This document shows positions 1-7,800 of a DNA stretch of 10,033 nucleotides, one piece after another. The position numbers and the translations under genes were made by a program. This stretch comes from Methylocystaceae bacterium (GTDB lineage: Bacteria > Pseudomonadota > Alphaproteobacteria > Rhizobiales > Beijerinckiaceae), in NCBI GenBank assembly GCA_003105285.1, contig PQAN01000308.1, forward strand, positions 1 through 10,033. Reading direction: 5' to 3'. Every line of letters begins with the position of its first letter. The first letter of the stretch is position 1. Below the pieces are notes generated by a model. That model ran no database searches, was not told where the DNA came from, and saw only the letters and a program-made list of their open reading frames with translations.

Positions 1-152
1 TTCTCAGCGAGGCGTCTCACATTGGCGTTCTCGGCGGCGTCCGTGCCTTGCACCTGATAGCCGAGGTCGAGCAGAATTTCGGCTATGCCGGACATGCCGA
101 TGCCGCCTATGCCGATGAAATGAATAGGCCCGAGTTCGCGCGGCAGTCTCAT
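1..152 (-). CDS. murC: UDP-N-acetylmuramate--L-alanine ligase MurC, N-terminal part (runs off the window)
   Basis: This is the first 50 codons of MurC, the cytoplasmic ATP-dependent ligase that adds L-alanine to UDP-MurNAc. The ATG is at 152-150 and the frame stays open to base 1, so the gene is cut by the window edge and not broken. The translation begins MRLPRELGPIHFIGIGGIGM and continues into a Rossmann-like strand-turn-helix. The glycine-rich GIGGIGMSG loop at residues 14-22 is the nucleotide-binding signature of the MurC N-terminal domain, followed by a strand ending in QGTD, where E. coli has SGSD. The start overlaps the murG stop as ATGA (4 bases), with a GGAG six bases upstream. The ATP-binding and C-terminal domains lie outside, so their integrity cannot be judged. 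murC after murG is the usual dcw order. Confidence 0.93.
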   Translation of the reverse strand, partial: MRLPRELGPIHFIGIGGIGMSGIAEILLDLGYQVQGTDAAENANVRRLAE

Positions 153-1258
153 GCGGGTCTCCGTTCCGGCGTACTGGCGATGCCGAGCACGACATCGGCC
201 AACCGCTCGGCGGCGTCGGCGACGCCGACGCTTTTCGCCGCGCGGGCGCGTTCGATCAGCAGCGACGGATCGGCGGCGAAGGCGGCGATGCGCGCGGCGA
301 GCGCCTCGGGCGTGAAATCCGTCTGGCGAAACACTTCGGCCGAACCGGATTTGGCGAGTTCGGCGGCGTTCGCCGCCTGATCCTGATCGAGCGCATGCGG
401 CAGCGGCACGAGGATGGACGGTCGGCCGATGACGGCGAGCTCGGAAACCGTCGAAGCGCCGGCGCGCGCGATGACGAGATGCGCATTCGCGATGCGTTGC
501 GGCAGATCGGCGAAGAACGGCGCGATCTCGGCAATGATTCCAGCGCGTGCGTAGATCGTCGCGACGCGCGCCAAATCCTCTTCGCGCGTCTGCTGCGCGA
601 GCGCGATGCGTTCGCGCACGTCCTCGGGCAGCGATTCGAGCGCCGCCGGCACGATATCGGCCATCACGCGCGCGCCTTGCGAACCGCCAGTGACGAGAAT
701 GCGCAATTTTCCGTCGGCGAAATCCGGATAGGGTTCGCGCGCCGCCGCGAGAACATTGGGGCGCAGCGGATTGCCGGTGACGACGATCTTGTCCTTCATG
801 TTCGCCGCCGCGCCCGCCAGAGGGAAGCCGGCGGCGATCCTGTCGACGCGGGGCGCGAGAAAGGCGTTGGCGCGGCCCATGACGGCGTTCGCCTCGTGCA
901 GCACGGTCGGAACGCCGAGCAGCGCCGCCGCCGTGAGCGGCGGAACGCTCGGATAGCCGCCGAAGCCGACGACGGCGCGCGGGCGCAGCCGCCGCAAATG
1001 ACGGAGGGCCTGCAGCGTGCCGAGCCCGAGTCGCGCGATCGCCTTCGCCTTGTCGACGAGCGAGCCGCCGCGCGGCGTGGCGGCGGCGATCGTGTGCATG
1101 GCGCGCGCCGGAAATTCTCCGCCATAGCGGAGCGCGCGCTCGTCGGTGACGAGTTCGACCGGAACCCCTCGCGCCTGCAGCGCATGCGCCAGCGCTTCGG
1201 CCGGAAAGAGATGGCCGCCGGTGCCGCCGGCGGCGAGAAGAATGGGCCGCTCGCTCAT
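149..1258 (-). CDS. murG: UDP-N-acetylglucosamine--N-acetylmuramyl-(pentapeptide) pyrophosphoryl-undecaprenol GlcNAc transferase MurG
   Basis: MurG is a peripheral inner-membrane glycosyltransferase (GT28, GT-B fold) that transfers GlcNAc from UDP-GlcNAc to lipid I, making lipid II. The protein has 369 residues (E. coli 355). The first G-loop GGTGGHLFPA is at residues 11-20, VVGFGGYPSVPP at 96-107, HEANAVMGRAN at 121-131, TGNPLR at 161-166, the second G-loop VTGGSQGA at 189-196, RAGASTVSEL (UDP-GlcNAc-binding helix region) at 265-274, and PHALDQDQAANA at about 287-298. All the family landmarks are present and in order. The ATG at 1258 overlaps the ftsW stop (ATGA). The bases upstream show no good Shine-Dalgarno, so initiation probably depends on coupling to ftsW translation. 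The stop overlaps the murC start in the same way. It supplies lipid II to the FtsW/FtsI pair encoded upstream. Confidence 0.98.
   Translation of the reverse strand: MSERPILLAAGGTGGHLFPAEALAHALQARGVPVELVTDERALRYGGEFPARAMHTIAAATPRGGSLVDKAKAIARLGLGTLQALRHLRRLRPRAVVGFGGYPSVPPLTAAALLGVPTVLHEANAVMGRANAFLAPRVDRIAAGFPLAGAAANMKDKIVVTGNPLRPNVLAAAREPYPDFADGKLRILVTGGSQGARVMADIVPAALESLPEDVRERIALAQQTREEDLARVATIYARAGIIAEIAPFFADLPQRIANAHLVIARAGASTVSELAVIGRPSILVPLPHALDQDQAANAAELAKSGSAEVFRQTDFTPEALAARIAAFAADPSLLIERARAAKSVGVADAAERLADVVLGIASTPERRPA
159..162 (-). promoter_or_regulatory. Ribosome binding site of murC
   Basis: GGAG is read on the minus strand from 162 to 159, six bases before the murC ATG at 152. 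It lies inside the last codons of murG (encoding Glu-Arg-Arg-Pro-Ala), so the upstream gene supplies the Shine-Dalgarno sequence. This supports the ATGA-overlapping start. Confidence 0.6.
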
Positions 1259-2403
1259 GCCGGCGCGCCCGCGGCGGACAATTCGACATGCACTTGCGAG
1301 CGTGGACGCCGCCTGGTGAGGGCGAGCAGGAACCCCATGCCGAGCGCGAGCGAGATGAGCGAGGAGCCGCCATAGGAGATGAACGGCAGCGTCATTCCCT
1401 TGGCCGGCATGAGTTGCAGATTGACGGCCATGTTGATGCAGCTCTGCAGGCCGAACAGCATGACGAGTCCCGCCGTCGCGAAGGCGCAGAACGGATCCTC
1501 GTTGCGCGCCGCCGAGAACAATCCCCGCAGCACGATGAAGGCGAACAGCGCGGCGAGCGCGATGCAGACGACGACGCCGAACTCCTCGCCGATGACGGCG
1601 AAGATGAAATCCGTATGCGCATCGGGCAGGATGCGCTTGTAGGTGCCCTCGCCCGGCCCCTTGCCGAGCCAGGAGCCGCCGATGAAGCTATAGAGCGCCG
1701 TATCGGCCTGGAAGGTGTCGGCGACGCCCTGTCCGGCCGCCTGCGGCTCGAGAAAACGCGCGATGCGCGCATGGACATGCGGCAGGAACTTGTACGCCGC
1801 CACGACCGCCGTCGCGCCGACGCCGCCGATGCCCGCGACCCAGAACCAATGAATGCCGGCCATGAACAGCAGTCCCGCCCAGACGAGCGAGATCAGCATC
1901 GTCTGGCCGATATCCGGCTGCAGGACGAGCGGCGCGATGGTGAGCGGCAGCAGAACGAGCGCGATCGCATTGCCGGGCACGTCCCTGCGCTTCGCGCCTT
2001 CCGAAAAGGCCCAGGCGACGACGATGACGAAAGCGGGCTTCAAGAATTCGGACGGCTGGACGCCGAAAATCCAGCGGCGCGCGCCCTTGACCTCCTGGCC
2101 GAAGAACAAAGTCGCGACGACGAGCCCGAGCGATGCGACCCACAGAATTATCGCCGCGCGCCGCACATGGCGCGGCGACAGGAACGACACGCCCAGCATG
2201 ATCAGCAGCGCCGGCGCGAGATACATCACCTGACGATTGACGAAGTGGAACGTCGGCAGATGCAGACGCTCGGCGACCGGCGGACTGCCGGCCATCGCGA
2301 ACACCAGGCCGCTGACGACGATCAGCGCCAGAGCGGCGAGCAGCCAGCGGTCGATGGTCCACGCCCAATCTGAAAAAGCCGATCGCTCCGCGCGCGAGAT
2401 CAT
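1255..2403 (-). CDS. ftsW: Septal peptidoglycan glycosyltransferase FtsW (SEDS family)
   Basis: FtsW is the polytopic inner-membrane SEDS protein that polymerises lipid II at the division septum together with its transpeptidase partner FtsI. The protein has 382 residues with about ten hydrophobic segments. Landmarks are KGARRWI at 106-112, QPDIGQT at 162-168, the large extracellular loop GKGPGEGTYKRILPDAHTDF at 247-266, and PAKGMTLPFISYGGSS at 333-348. Asp265 in HTDFIF matches the acidic residue that is essential in SEDS polymerases. The frame is open 66 codons further upstream, but that stretch is Arg-rich and lies wholly inside murD. The ATG at 2403 has an ideal GGAGG six bases upstream and an ATGA overlap with the murD stop, and it yields the family-typical N-terminus MISRAERSAF. 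The C-terminus overlaps murG by 4 bases. RodA is the paralogue to exclude; the dcw context and the sequence favour FtsW. Confidence 0.97.
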   Translation of the reverse strand: MISRAERSAFSDWAWTIDRWLLAALALIVVSGLVFAMAGSPPVAERLHLPTFHFVNRQVMYLAPALLIMLGVSFLSPRHVRRAAIILWVASLGLVVATLFFGQEVKGARRWIFGVQPSEFLKPAFVIVVAWAFSEGAKRRDVPGNAIALVLLPLTIAPLVLQPDIGQTMLISLVWAGLLFMAGIHWFWVAGIGGVGATAVVAAYKFLPHVHARIARFLEPQAAGQGVADTFQADTALYSFIGGSWLGKGPGEGTYKRILPDAHTDFIFAVIGEEFGVVVCIALAALFAFIVLRGLFSAARNEDPFCAFATAGLVMLFGLQSCINMAVNLQLMPAKGMTLPFISYGGSSLISLALGMGFLLALTRRRPRSQVHVELSAAGAPA

Positions 2404-3827
2404 GATTCCCCTCCGGCAATGGACGATGGACTGGCGTAGACTTCGCGCGCCAGAAGGCGGAACGCGTTCCCGCGCGCTTCGAAATTGGCGAATTGATCGT
2501 AGGACGCGCAGGCCGGCGACAGCAGCACGACGGGTTCGCGCGCGTCGCTCAGCGAAGCGTCCTCGGCGGCGCGAGTGAGCGCTCGATCGAGCGTCCCGCA
2601 ATGTTCGAAGGAAACGCCGCCCTCCAGCGTGCGGGCGAAGTCTTCGGCCGCCTCGCCGATCAGATAGGCCTTGCGGATGCGGCCGAAATGCGGACGCAGC
2701 GGCTCGATGCCGCCCTCCTTCGCCTTGCCGCCGACGATCCAGAAAATATCATCGAAGCAGACCAGCGCCTTTTCGGCCGCATCGGCATTGGTCGCCTTAG
2801 AATCGTTGATGAAGAGGACCCGGCCGCGCCGGCCGACCTCCTCCATCCGATGCGGCAGGCCGGGAAAGCTGCGCAGGCCGCGCGCGATCTCGTCGTCCGT
2901 GAGCCCGCAATGCCAGGCCGCGGCGCAAGCGAAGGCGGCGTTTTGCGCATTATGCGCCCCGCGTAGCGCTCGCGCGTCCGAAAGATCGCCGAGCGTCTCG
3001 ATTTCCTCCGGCCCGTGCCCGAACTCTCGAAACAGCGTCTTCGCGCCTTCGACATAGAAGCCCCATTCGAGCGTGCGAGCCGCCGAAACGGGAACGACGC
3101 GTTGCTGCGGCCGGCGCGCTTGCGCGAGCCGTGCGCCGATCGCATGGGTAAAGACATCGTCGACGCCGACCAACGCGATCTCCGCGCGCGCGACGAGACG
3201 CTCCTTGATCGCCGCATAATTCTCCATCGTTCCGTGCCGATCGATATGGTCGGGCGTCAGATTGATGAGAATGCCGATCGCCGGCGCGAGCGACGGCGAA
3301 AGATCGATCTGGAAGGACGAGCATTCGATGACGTGGATGCGCCCCTCGGACGGCGGCTGCAGATCGAGGATCGGCGTACCGATATTGCCGCCGAGCTGCA
3401 CATCCTTGCCGGCCTCGCGCAGAAGATGGGCGATGAGCGCCGTCGTCGTCGACTTGCCATTCGTGCCGGTGATGGCGATGAAGGGCGCGCCGGACGCGCG
3501 CCTCTCGCGCTCACGGCAGAAGAGCTCGATGTCGCCGATCACTTCGACGCCCGCGTCATAGGCTCGTCTCACCGTCCAATGGGGCTCGGGATGGGTGAGC
3601 GGAACGCCGGGAGAGAGAACGAGCGCGTCGAACTGCGTCCAATCGGCGTTTGCGAGATCGTAGACGTCGAGCCCCTGCTCGAGCGCCTTGGCGCGGCCCG
3701 CTTCGCCGTCGTCCCAGGCGACGACGCGCGCGCCGCCGGCCAGCAGCGCGCGCGCGGTGGAGAGGCCCGAACCGCCGAGGCCGAAGAGCGCGACGCTCTT
3801 GCCCTGAAATGTGCCGACCGGCGTCAT
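2400..3827 (-). CDS. murD: UDP-N-acetylmuramoyl-L-alanine--D-glutamate ligase MurD
   Basis: MurD is the cytoplasmic ATP-dependent Mur ligase that adds D-glutamate to UDP-MurNAc-L-Ala. The protein has 475 residues, somewhat longer than the 438 of E. coli. The N-terminal UDP-binding domain carries FGLGGSGLSTA at 15-25 and LSPGVP at 71-76. The central ATPase has the P-loop ITGTNGKSTT at 119-128, ECSSFQ at 168-173, LTPDHIDRHG at 190-199 and a likely carbamylated lysine at Lys208. The C-terminal domain has HNAQN at 292-296, NDSKATN at 341-347 and LLSPACASYDQF at 435-446. The frame is open 173 codons upstream, but that part is an out-of-frame reading of mraY. The ATG at 3827 comes 2 bases after the mraY TGA, with GAGG five bases before it. 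An in-frame GTG at 3833 is possible but overlaps that GAGG. The stop overlaps ftsW (ATGA). Confidence 0.97.
   Translation of the reverse strand: MTPVGTFQGKSVALFGLGGSGLSTARALLAGGARVVAWDDGEAGRAKALEQGLDVYDLANADWTQFDALVLSPGVPLTHPEPHWTVRRAYDAGVEVIGDIELFCRERERRASGAPFIAITGTNGKSTTTALIAHLLREAGKDVQLGGNIGTPILDLQPPSEGRIHVIECSSFQIDLSPSLAPAIGILINLTPDHIDRHGTMENYAAIKERLVARAEIALVGVDDVFTHAIGARLAQARRPQQRVVPVSAARTLEWGFYVEGAKTLFREFGHGPEEIETLGDLSDARALRGAHNAQNAAFACAAAWHCGLTDDEIARGLRSFPGLPHRMEEVGRRGRVLFINDSKATNADAAEKALVCFDDIFWIVGGKAKEGGIEPLRPHFGRIRKAYLIGEAAEDFARTLEGGVSFEHCGTLDRALTRAAEDASLSDAREPVVLLSPACASYDQFANFEARGNAFRLLAREVYASPSSIAGGES
2410..2414 (-). promoter_or_regulatory. Strong ribosome binding site that fixes the ftsW start
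   Basis: GGAGG is read on the minus strand from 2414 to 2410, six bases before the ATG at 2403 and inside the last codons of murD. It is among the best Shine-Dalgarno matches in the window. It argues against the 66-codon upstream extension of the ftsW frame. Confidence 0.75.
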
Positions 3828-3829
3828 GG

Positions 3830-4912
3830 TCACCTCAGCTTCAGCGTCGAGAGGCCCAGAAGGGCGAGCACGAAGGATATGATCCAGAAGCGGATGACGA
3901 TCTGCGGCTCCGTCCAGCCCATCTGCTCGAAGTGATGATGGATCGGCGCCATGCGGAACACGCGCTTGCCCGTGAGCTTGAAGGAGGCGACCTGCACGAT
4001 GACGGAAGCGCCCTCGAGCACGAACAGCCCGCCGATGATGACGAGCACGAACTCCTGCTTGATGGCGACGGCGATGGCGCCGAGCAGGCCGCCGAGCGCG
4101 AGCGAGCCCGTATCGCCCATGAAAATCTGCGCCGGCGGCGCATTGAACCACAAGAAGCCGAGCCCCGCGCCGATGACCGCCGAGCAGACGATGGTGAGTT
4201 CGCCCGTGCCGACGATGTGATTGATGCCGAGATAATCCGAAAAGATCGAATTGCCGGCGAGATAGGCGATGATCGCGAAAGCGGCCGCCGCGATCATCGA
4301 CGGCACGATGGCGAGGCCGTCCAGGCCATCGGTCAGATTGACGCAATTGCCCGCCGCGACGATGACGAAAGAGCCGAAGACGACAAAGAACCAGCCGAGC
4401 GAGAGAACGAAGCCCTTCATCATCGGCACGGCGAGCTTCGACATGTTCTCCCCGCCGATGCGCGTCAGCGCATAGCAGGCGAGGCCGGCGACGAGAAACT
4501 CGAGCAGCAGGCGCGCGCGTCCGGAGAAGCCGGCGTGCGATTGCTTCGTCACCTTGAGATAGTCGTCATAGAAGCCGATCGATCCGAACAGCGCGGTGAC
4601 GAGAATGACGATCCACACATATGGGTTCTTCAGATTGGCCCAGAGCAGCGTGGCGACGAGCAGACCCGAGAGAATCATCAGGCCGCCCATCGTCGGCGTG
4701 CCCTTCTTCGTGAGAAGATGCGAAGCCGGCCCATCCTCGCGAATAGGTTGGCCCTTGCCCTGCTTGATGCGCAGCGCGTCGATGATGCTCGGACCGAAGA
4801 AGAAGACGAAGAGCAGCGCCGTCGCCGCCGCGCCCGCGGCGCGGAAGGTGATGTAGCGAAACAGGTTGAGCGGACCGAACCAGTGCGAAAGGTCCGCGAG
4901 CAGCGTCAGCAT
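3830..4912 (-). CDS. mraY: Phospho-N-acetylmuramoyl-pentapeptide-transferase MraY
   Basis: MraY is the integral-membrane enzyme that moves phospho-MurNAc-pentapeptide from UDP to undecaprenyl phosphate, giving lipid I. The protein is 360 residues, the same length as the E. coli enzyme, with about ten hydrophobic segments. The visible family motifs are GTPTMGG at 71-77, DDYLK at 116-120 (Asp116 and Asp117, the catalytic aspartate pair), NLTDGLDGL at 192-200, FMGDTGS at 264-270 (Asp267) and the HHH motif at 325-327 in MAPIHHHFEQMG. None of these residues is missing. The ATG at 4912 has a strong ribosome binding site in the 12-base gap after murF. The stop is followed by murD after 2 bases. It links the cytoplasmic ligases encoded on both sides to the membrane steps of MurG and FtsW. 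Confidence 0.98.
   Translation of the reverse strand: MLTLLADLSHWFGPLNLFRYITFRAAGAAATALLFVFFFGPSIIDALRIKQGKGQPIREDGPASHLLTKKGTPTMGGLMILSGLLVATLLWANLKNPYVWIVILVTALFGSIGFYDDYLKVTKQSHAGFSGRARLLLEFLVAGLACYALTRIGGENMSKLAVPMMKGFVLSLGWFFVVFGSFVIVAAGNCVNLTDGLDGLAIVPSMIAAAAFAIIAYLAGNSIFSDYLGINHIVGTGELTIVCSAVIGAGLGFLWFNAPPAQIFMGDTGSLALGGLLGAIAVAIKQEFVLVIIGGLFVLEGASVIVQVASFKLTGKRVFRMAPIHHHFEQMGWTEPQIVIRFWIISFVLALLGLSTLKLR
3833..3836 (-). promoter_or_regulatory. Ribosome binding site that decides the murD start
   Basis: GAGG is read on the minus strand from 3836 to 3833, five bases before the ATG at 3827 and overlapping the final codons of mraY. It favours the ATG over the in-frame GTG at 3833-3831, whose first base is the last G of this site. 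Confidence 0.6.
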
Positions 4913-4916
4913 TCGT

Positions 4917-4924
4917 CTTTCCTC
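4917..4924 (-). promoter_or_regulatory. Ribosome binding site of mraY, in the largest gap of the cluster
   Basis: The only spacer of note in the window is the 12 bases between the murF stop and the mraY ATG. It reads GAGGAAAGACGA on the minus strand, and AGGA ends seven bases before the ATG. The gap is filled by this site and is too short for a terminator or a whole promoter. Confidence 0.75.
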
Positions 4925-6349
4925 TTATACCGCATCGCTATGAGCAGAAGCGAATTTCGCCCTGATCGCCTCGACGATGCGCGTCATTCGCGAGCCGTTC
5001 GAGCCCTTGACCATCACCACATCGCCCTTGCCGATCGCCGCGACCGCATCACCCTCGAGCTCCGGCGCATTGGCGCGATGCGCGCCGCGCATCTGCTCCG
5101 GCGCGGCGTAGAAGAGACGCGCCATCAGCGGCCCGGCGGTGAACAACAGATCGACGCGCGCTTTCTCGAGATCAGGGGCGAGCTCGGCATGCAGCTCGCC
5201 GGCGCTCGGCCCGAGCTCGAGCATGTCGCCGAGCGCCGCGATCCGCCGACCGGAGCCGGACGGCGCCGTCGCGGCGAGAAGATCGAGCGCCGCGCGCATG
5301 GAGGTGGGATTGGCGTTGTAGCTCTCGTCGATGAGCGTGAACTCGCCGTCGTCGACGAGAAATTTTTCGCGCCGGCCGCGTCCCTTGGGCGGCGTGAAGT
5401 CTTTCAGCGCGTCGACCGCCTCTTGCAGATCGAAATCGAGGACATGGGCGATCGTCAGCACGGCGAGAGAATTGAGCGCGAAATGCCGGCCCGGCGCGCC
5501 GATGCGGTAGCGCAATCTGCGTCCGAAGATATCCGCCTCGACCGAGCCGTCGCTCGGCTCATAGGCGAGGAGGCGGGCCTGCGCGCCTTCCGTGGCGCCG
5601 AAGCCGAAGACATGATCCGCCTTGGAGGCCGCCGCGGCTTCCAGCAGCCGCTCGAAAGTCTCGTCGTCGCGGTTGAGGATTGCGACGCCGCCGTCGACGA
5701 GGCCGGTGAAAATCTCCGCCTTGGCGTCGGCGATCGCCTCGAGCGACGAGAAATGTTCGAGATGAACCGGCGCGACGCGCGTCACAAGCGCGACATGCGG
5801 CTTGACGAGATCGACGAGCGCGGCGATCTCGCCGGCGTGATTCATCCCGACCTCGAACAGACCATAGCGCGCCGATGTCGGCAAGCGAGAGAGAGAGAGC
5901 GGCACGCCCCATTGATTATTGTAGGACGCCGCCGACGCATGCGTCTCGCCGAAGCGCGAGAGAACCGCTTTCGCCATGTCCTTCGTCGACGTTTTGCCGA
6001 CCGAGCCGGTGACGGCGACGATATAGGCGCTGGAGCGTTCGCGCGCCTTCGCGCCCAGACGCTCCAGCGCCTCCTGCACGTCTTTCACGACATAGAGCGG
6101 CGCGAGATGCGAGAGCTGCGCCGCATGGGCTTCGTCGACGACGGCCGTCGCCGCGCCGCGCCCGAAAGCCGTTTCGACAAATTCATGTCCGTCACGCGCG
6201 TCGCCCTTTATGGCGAAGAACAGATCGCCGGGCTCGAGGCTGCGCGTATCGATCGACACGCCGTCGACGTCGCGCGGCAAGCCGCCGACAACACGCGCGC
6301 GCAACGCGCCGATGAGGCCGAGCCCGGACCAGAGCGTCTCTCGAATCAT
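4925..6349 (-). CDS. murF: UDP-N-acetylmuramoyl-tripeptide--D-alanyl-D-alanine ligase MurF
   Basis: MurF is the cytoplasmic ATP-dependent ligase that adds the D-Ala-D-Ala dipeptide, completing UDP-MurNAc-pentapeptide, the substrate of MraY. The protein has 474 residues (E. coli 452). SIDTRSLEPGDLFFAIKG at 32-49 is the N-terminal UMP-binding domain. The P-loop VTGSVGKTSTK is at 113-123, NNQWGVP at 144-150, GMNHAGEI at 168-175, and Lys210 in DAKAEIF is the likely carbamylated lysine. The C-terminal domain carries DESYNANP at 341-348 and MVKGSNGSRM at 446-455. These are specific to MurF among the Mur ligases. The ATG at 6349 overlaps the murE stop (ATGA). The upstream AAAGG lies eight bases away, a modest site, so coupling to murE probably helps initiation. 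It ends in TAA, unlike the TGA stops of the other genes here. Confidence 0.98.
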   Translation of the reverse strand: MIRETLWSGLGLIGALRARVVGGLPRDVDGVSIDTRSLEPGDLFFAIKGDARDGHEFVETAFGRGAATAVVDEAHAAQLSHLAPLYVVKDVQEALERLGAKARERSSAYIVAVTGSVGKTSTKDMAKAVLSRFGETHASAASYNNQWGVPLSLSRLPTSARYGLFEVGMNHAGEIAALVDLVKPHVALVTRVAPVHLEHFSSLEAIADAKAEIFTGLVDGGVAILNRDDETFERLLEAAAASKADHVFGFGATEGAQARLLAYEPSDGSVEADIFGRRLRYRIGAPGRHFALNSLAVLTIAHVLDFDLQEAVDALKDFTPPKGRGRREKFLVDDGEFTLIDESYNANPTSMRAALDLLAATAPSGSGRRIAALGDMLELGPSAGELHAELAPDLEKARVDLLFTAGPLMARLFYAAPEQMRGAHRANAPELEGDAVAAIGKGDVVMVKGSNGSRMTRIVEAIRAKFASAHSDAV

Positions 6350-7800
6350 CGATCTTGCCTTTGCAACGCCGCCGCGATGACGGCGTGATCGGAGAACGGG
6401 AGGACCTGATCGCCGACGATCTGGCCGGATTCATGGCCTTTCCCGGCGACGACGAGAGCGTCGCCGCTGCGCAGCCGCGAGACGGCGTCGAAAATCGCCT
6501 CTCTCCGGTCGCCGATCTCATGCACCTTCGCGCGAGCTGCGTCGCGCGCGGCCTCGACGATGGCGGCGCGAATAGCGGCCGGGTCCTCGCTGCGCGGATT
6601 GTCGTCGGTCACGATGACGACATCGGCGCGGCGGCCGGCGATCTCGCCCATTAACGGACGCTTGCCGCGATCGCGATCGCCGCCGGCGCCGAAGACGACG
6701 AACAGTCTCCCCGGCGCGAGCGGGCGCAAGGTCGCGAGCACTTTTTCGAGCGCGTCGGGCTTATGCGCATAATCGACGAAGATCGGCGCGCCCCGGCTTT
6801 CGCCGACGAACTCCAGTCGGCCGGGCGCGCCGCGCAACGTCTCGAGCGCACGAAACACGTGCGGCGGCTCTTCGCCCGACGCGATCGCCAATCCCGCCGC
6901 GACGAGAGCGTTCGAAACCTGAAACGCGCCGGCGAGCGGCAGCTCGATGTCGTAGTCCTCGCCCTCGAATCGCAGCCGCAGATGCGTGCGCAATGCGCGC
7001 GGCGCGGTCGAGAGAAGTCGTACCGCCTCGCCCTTCGCGCCGACGCCGAACAGTTTCAATCCACGCGCCGCGCAAATGGCGGCGACGCGGCCCGCGACGT
7101 CGCTGTCGGCGTCGACCACCGCCGTCTGGCCCGGCTGCAGAAGCGTGTCGAAAAGGCGCATTTTGGCGGAGAAATACTCCTCGAGATCGGCGTGATGATC
7201 GAGATGATCGCGCGAGAAATTGGTGAAGGCGCCGACGCCGAGGCGCACGCCGTCGAGGCGGCACTGATCGATGCCGAGCGACGACGCCTCCATGGCGAGA
7301 TGAGTGACGCCGCCCGCCGCGAGTTCGTCGAGCGTCTCATGCAGAGCGACGGGACCCGGCGTCGTCAACGAACCATAATGCGCGCCGGTCTTGTCGACGA
7401 CGCCGATCGTGCCGAGCGAAGCCGCCTCGCGCCCGAGCGCAATCCAGATCTGGCGCAGGAAATCGACGACCGAACTCTTGCCGCTCGTGCCGGTGACGGC
7501 GGCGATGACGCGCGGCTGACGCGGGAACAGCTTCGCCGCGGCATGCGCGAGCGCGGCGCGAACATTGTCGACGACGACGAGCGGCAAATCGATCGCGGCC
7601 TCGCGCGAAGCGACGACGGCGCGCGCGCCGCGCGCCTTCGCGTCGGCGACGAAGGACAGGCCGTCGCCCTTGAAGCCGGGCACGGCGAAAAACGCGAAGC
7701 CTTCTCTGATCTCGCGGCTGTCGGCGGAGACGCCGGCGATCTCGAGATCGCCGAGCTCCGGCGGAAGCGCCACGCCGTGGAGAAGTTCGGCGAGCCGCAT
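6346..7800 (-). CDS. murE: UDP-N-acetylmuramoyl-L-alanyl-D-glutamate--2,6-diaminopimelate ligase MurE
   Basis: MurE is the cytoplasmic ATP-dependent ligase that adds the third residue of the stem peptide. DNPRSEDP at 400-407 contains the DNPR motif tied to meso-diaminopimelate specificity, so the wall is inferred to be the DAP type. The protein has 484 residues (E. coli 495). It shows SADSRE at 25-30, the P-loop VTGTSGKSS at 102-110, TTPGP at 146-150, FTNFSRDHLDHH at 192-203, the likely carbamylated Lys213, DYAHKPDALEKVL at 343-355, GAGGDRDRGKRP at 371-382 and GKGHESGQ at 453-460. The P-loop differs from the E. coli form GTNGKTT but keeps the GK-S/T core. The ATG at 7800 shares one base with the ftsI stop (TGATG) and has GAGG six bases upstream. 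The in-frame TTG at 7803 would sit only three bases from that site and is less likely. The stop overlaps murF by 4 bases. Confidence 0.97.
   Translation of the reverse strand: MRLAELLHGVALPPELGDLEIAGVSADSREIREGFAFFAVPGFKGDGLSFVADAKARGARAVVASREAAIDLPLVVVDNVRAALAHAAAKLFPRQPRVIAAVTGTSGKSSVVDFLRQIWIALGREAASLGTIGVVDKTGAHYGSLTTPGPVALHETLDELAAGGVTHLAMEASSLGIDQCRLDGVRLGVGAFTNFSRDHLDHHADLEEYFSAKMRLFDTLLQPGQTAVVDADSDVAGRVAAICAARGLKLFGVGAKGEAVRLLSTAPRALRTHLRLRFEGEDYDIELPLAGAFQVSNALVAAGLAIASGEEPPHVFRALETLRGAPGRLEFVGESRGAPIFVDYAHKPDALEKVLATLRPLAPGRLFVVFGAGGDRDRGKRPLMGEIAGRRADVVIVTDDNPRSEDPAAIRAAIVEAARDAARAKVHEIGDRREAIFDAVSRLRSGDALVVAGKGHESGQIVGDQVLPFSDHAVIAAALQRQDR

Noticed and set aside
214..235. A perfect 8+1+8 inverted repeat (214-230) followed by CTTTT on the plus strand, resembling an intrinsic terminator facing away from the operon.
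   Set aside because: It lies inside the murG coding sequence, the T-run is only four bases, and no plus-strand gene needs it. Repeats of GCC, GAC and GTC codons explain it.
1223..1234. A 12-base perfect palindrome of G and C only near the murG 5' end.
   Set aside because: It falls in the codons of the conserved GGTGG loop, where glycine and alanine codons produce such palindromes by chance in GC-rich DNA.
2404..2601. A 66-codon upstream extension of ftsW.
   Set aside because: It is an Arg-rich out-of-frame reading of the murD 3' end. The ATG at 2403 has an ideal GGAGG and the ATGA overlap, and it gives the normal FtsW N-terminus.
3828..4346. A 173-codon upstream extension of murD.
   Set aside because: It lies wholly within mraY in another frame and is His/Arg-rich. 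The family-typical start and its ribosome binding site are at 3827.
3650..6388. A 912-codon open frame on the plus strand, antisense to murF, mraY and part of murD.
   Set aside because: The translation is dominated by Arg, Glu, Asp and Ala with no recognisable domain. Three conserved genes occupy the other strand. Long antisense frames are expected where GC-rich third positions remove stops from the complement.
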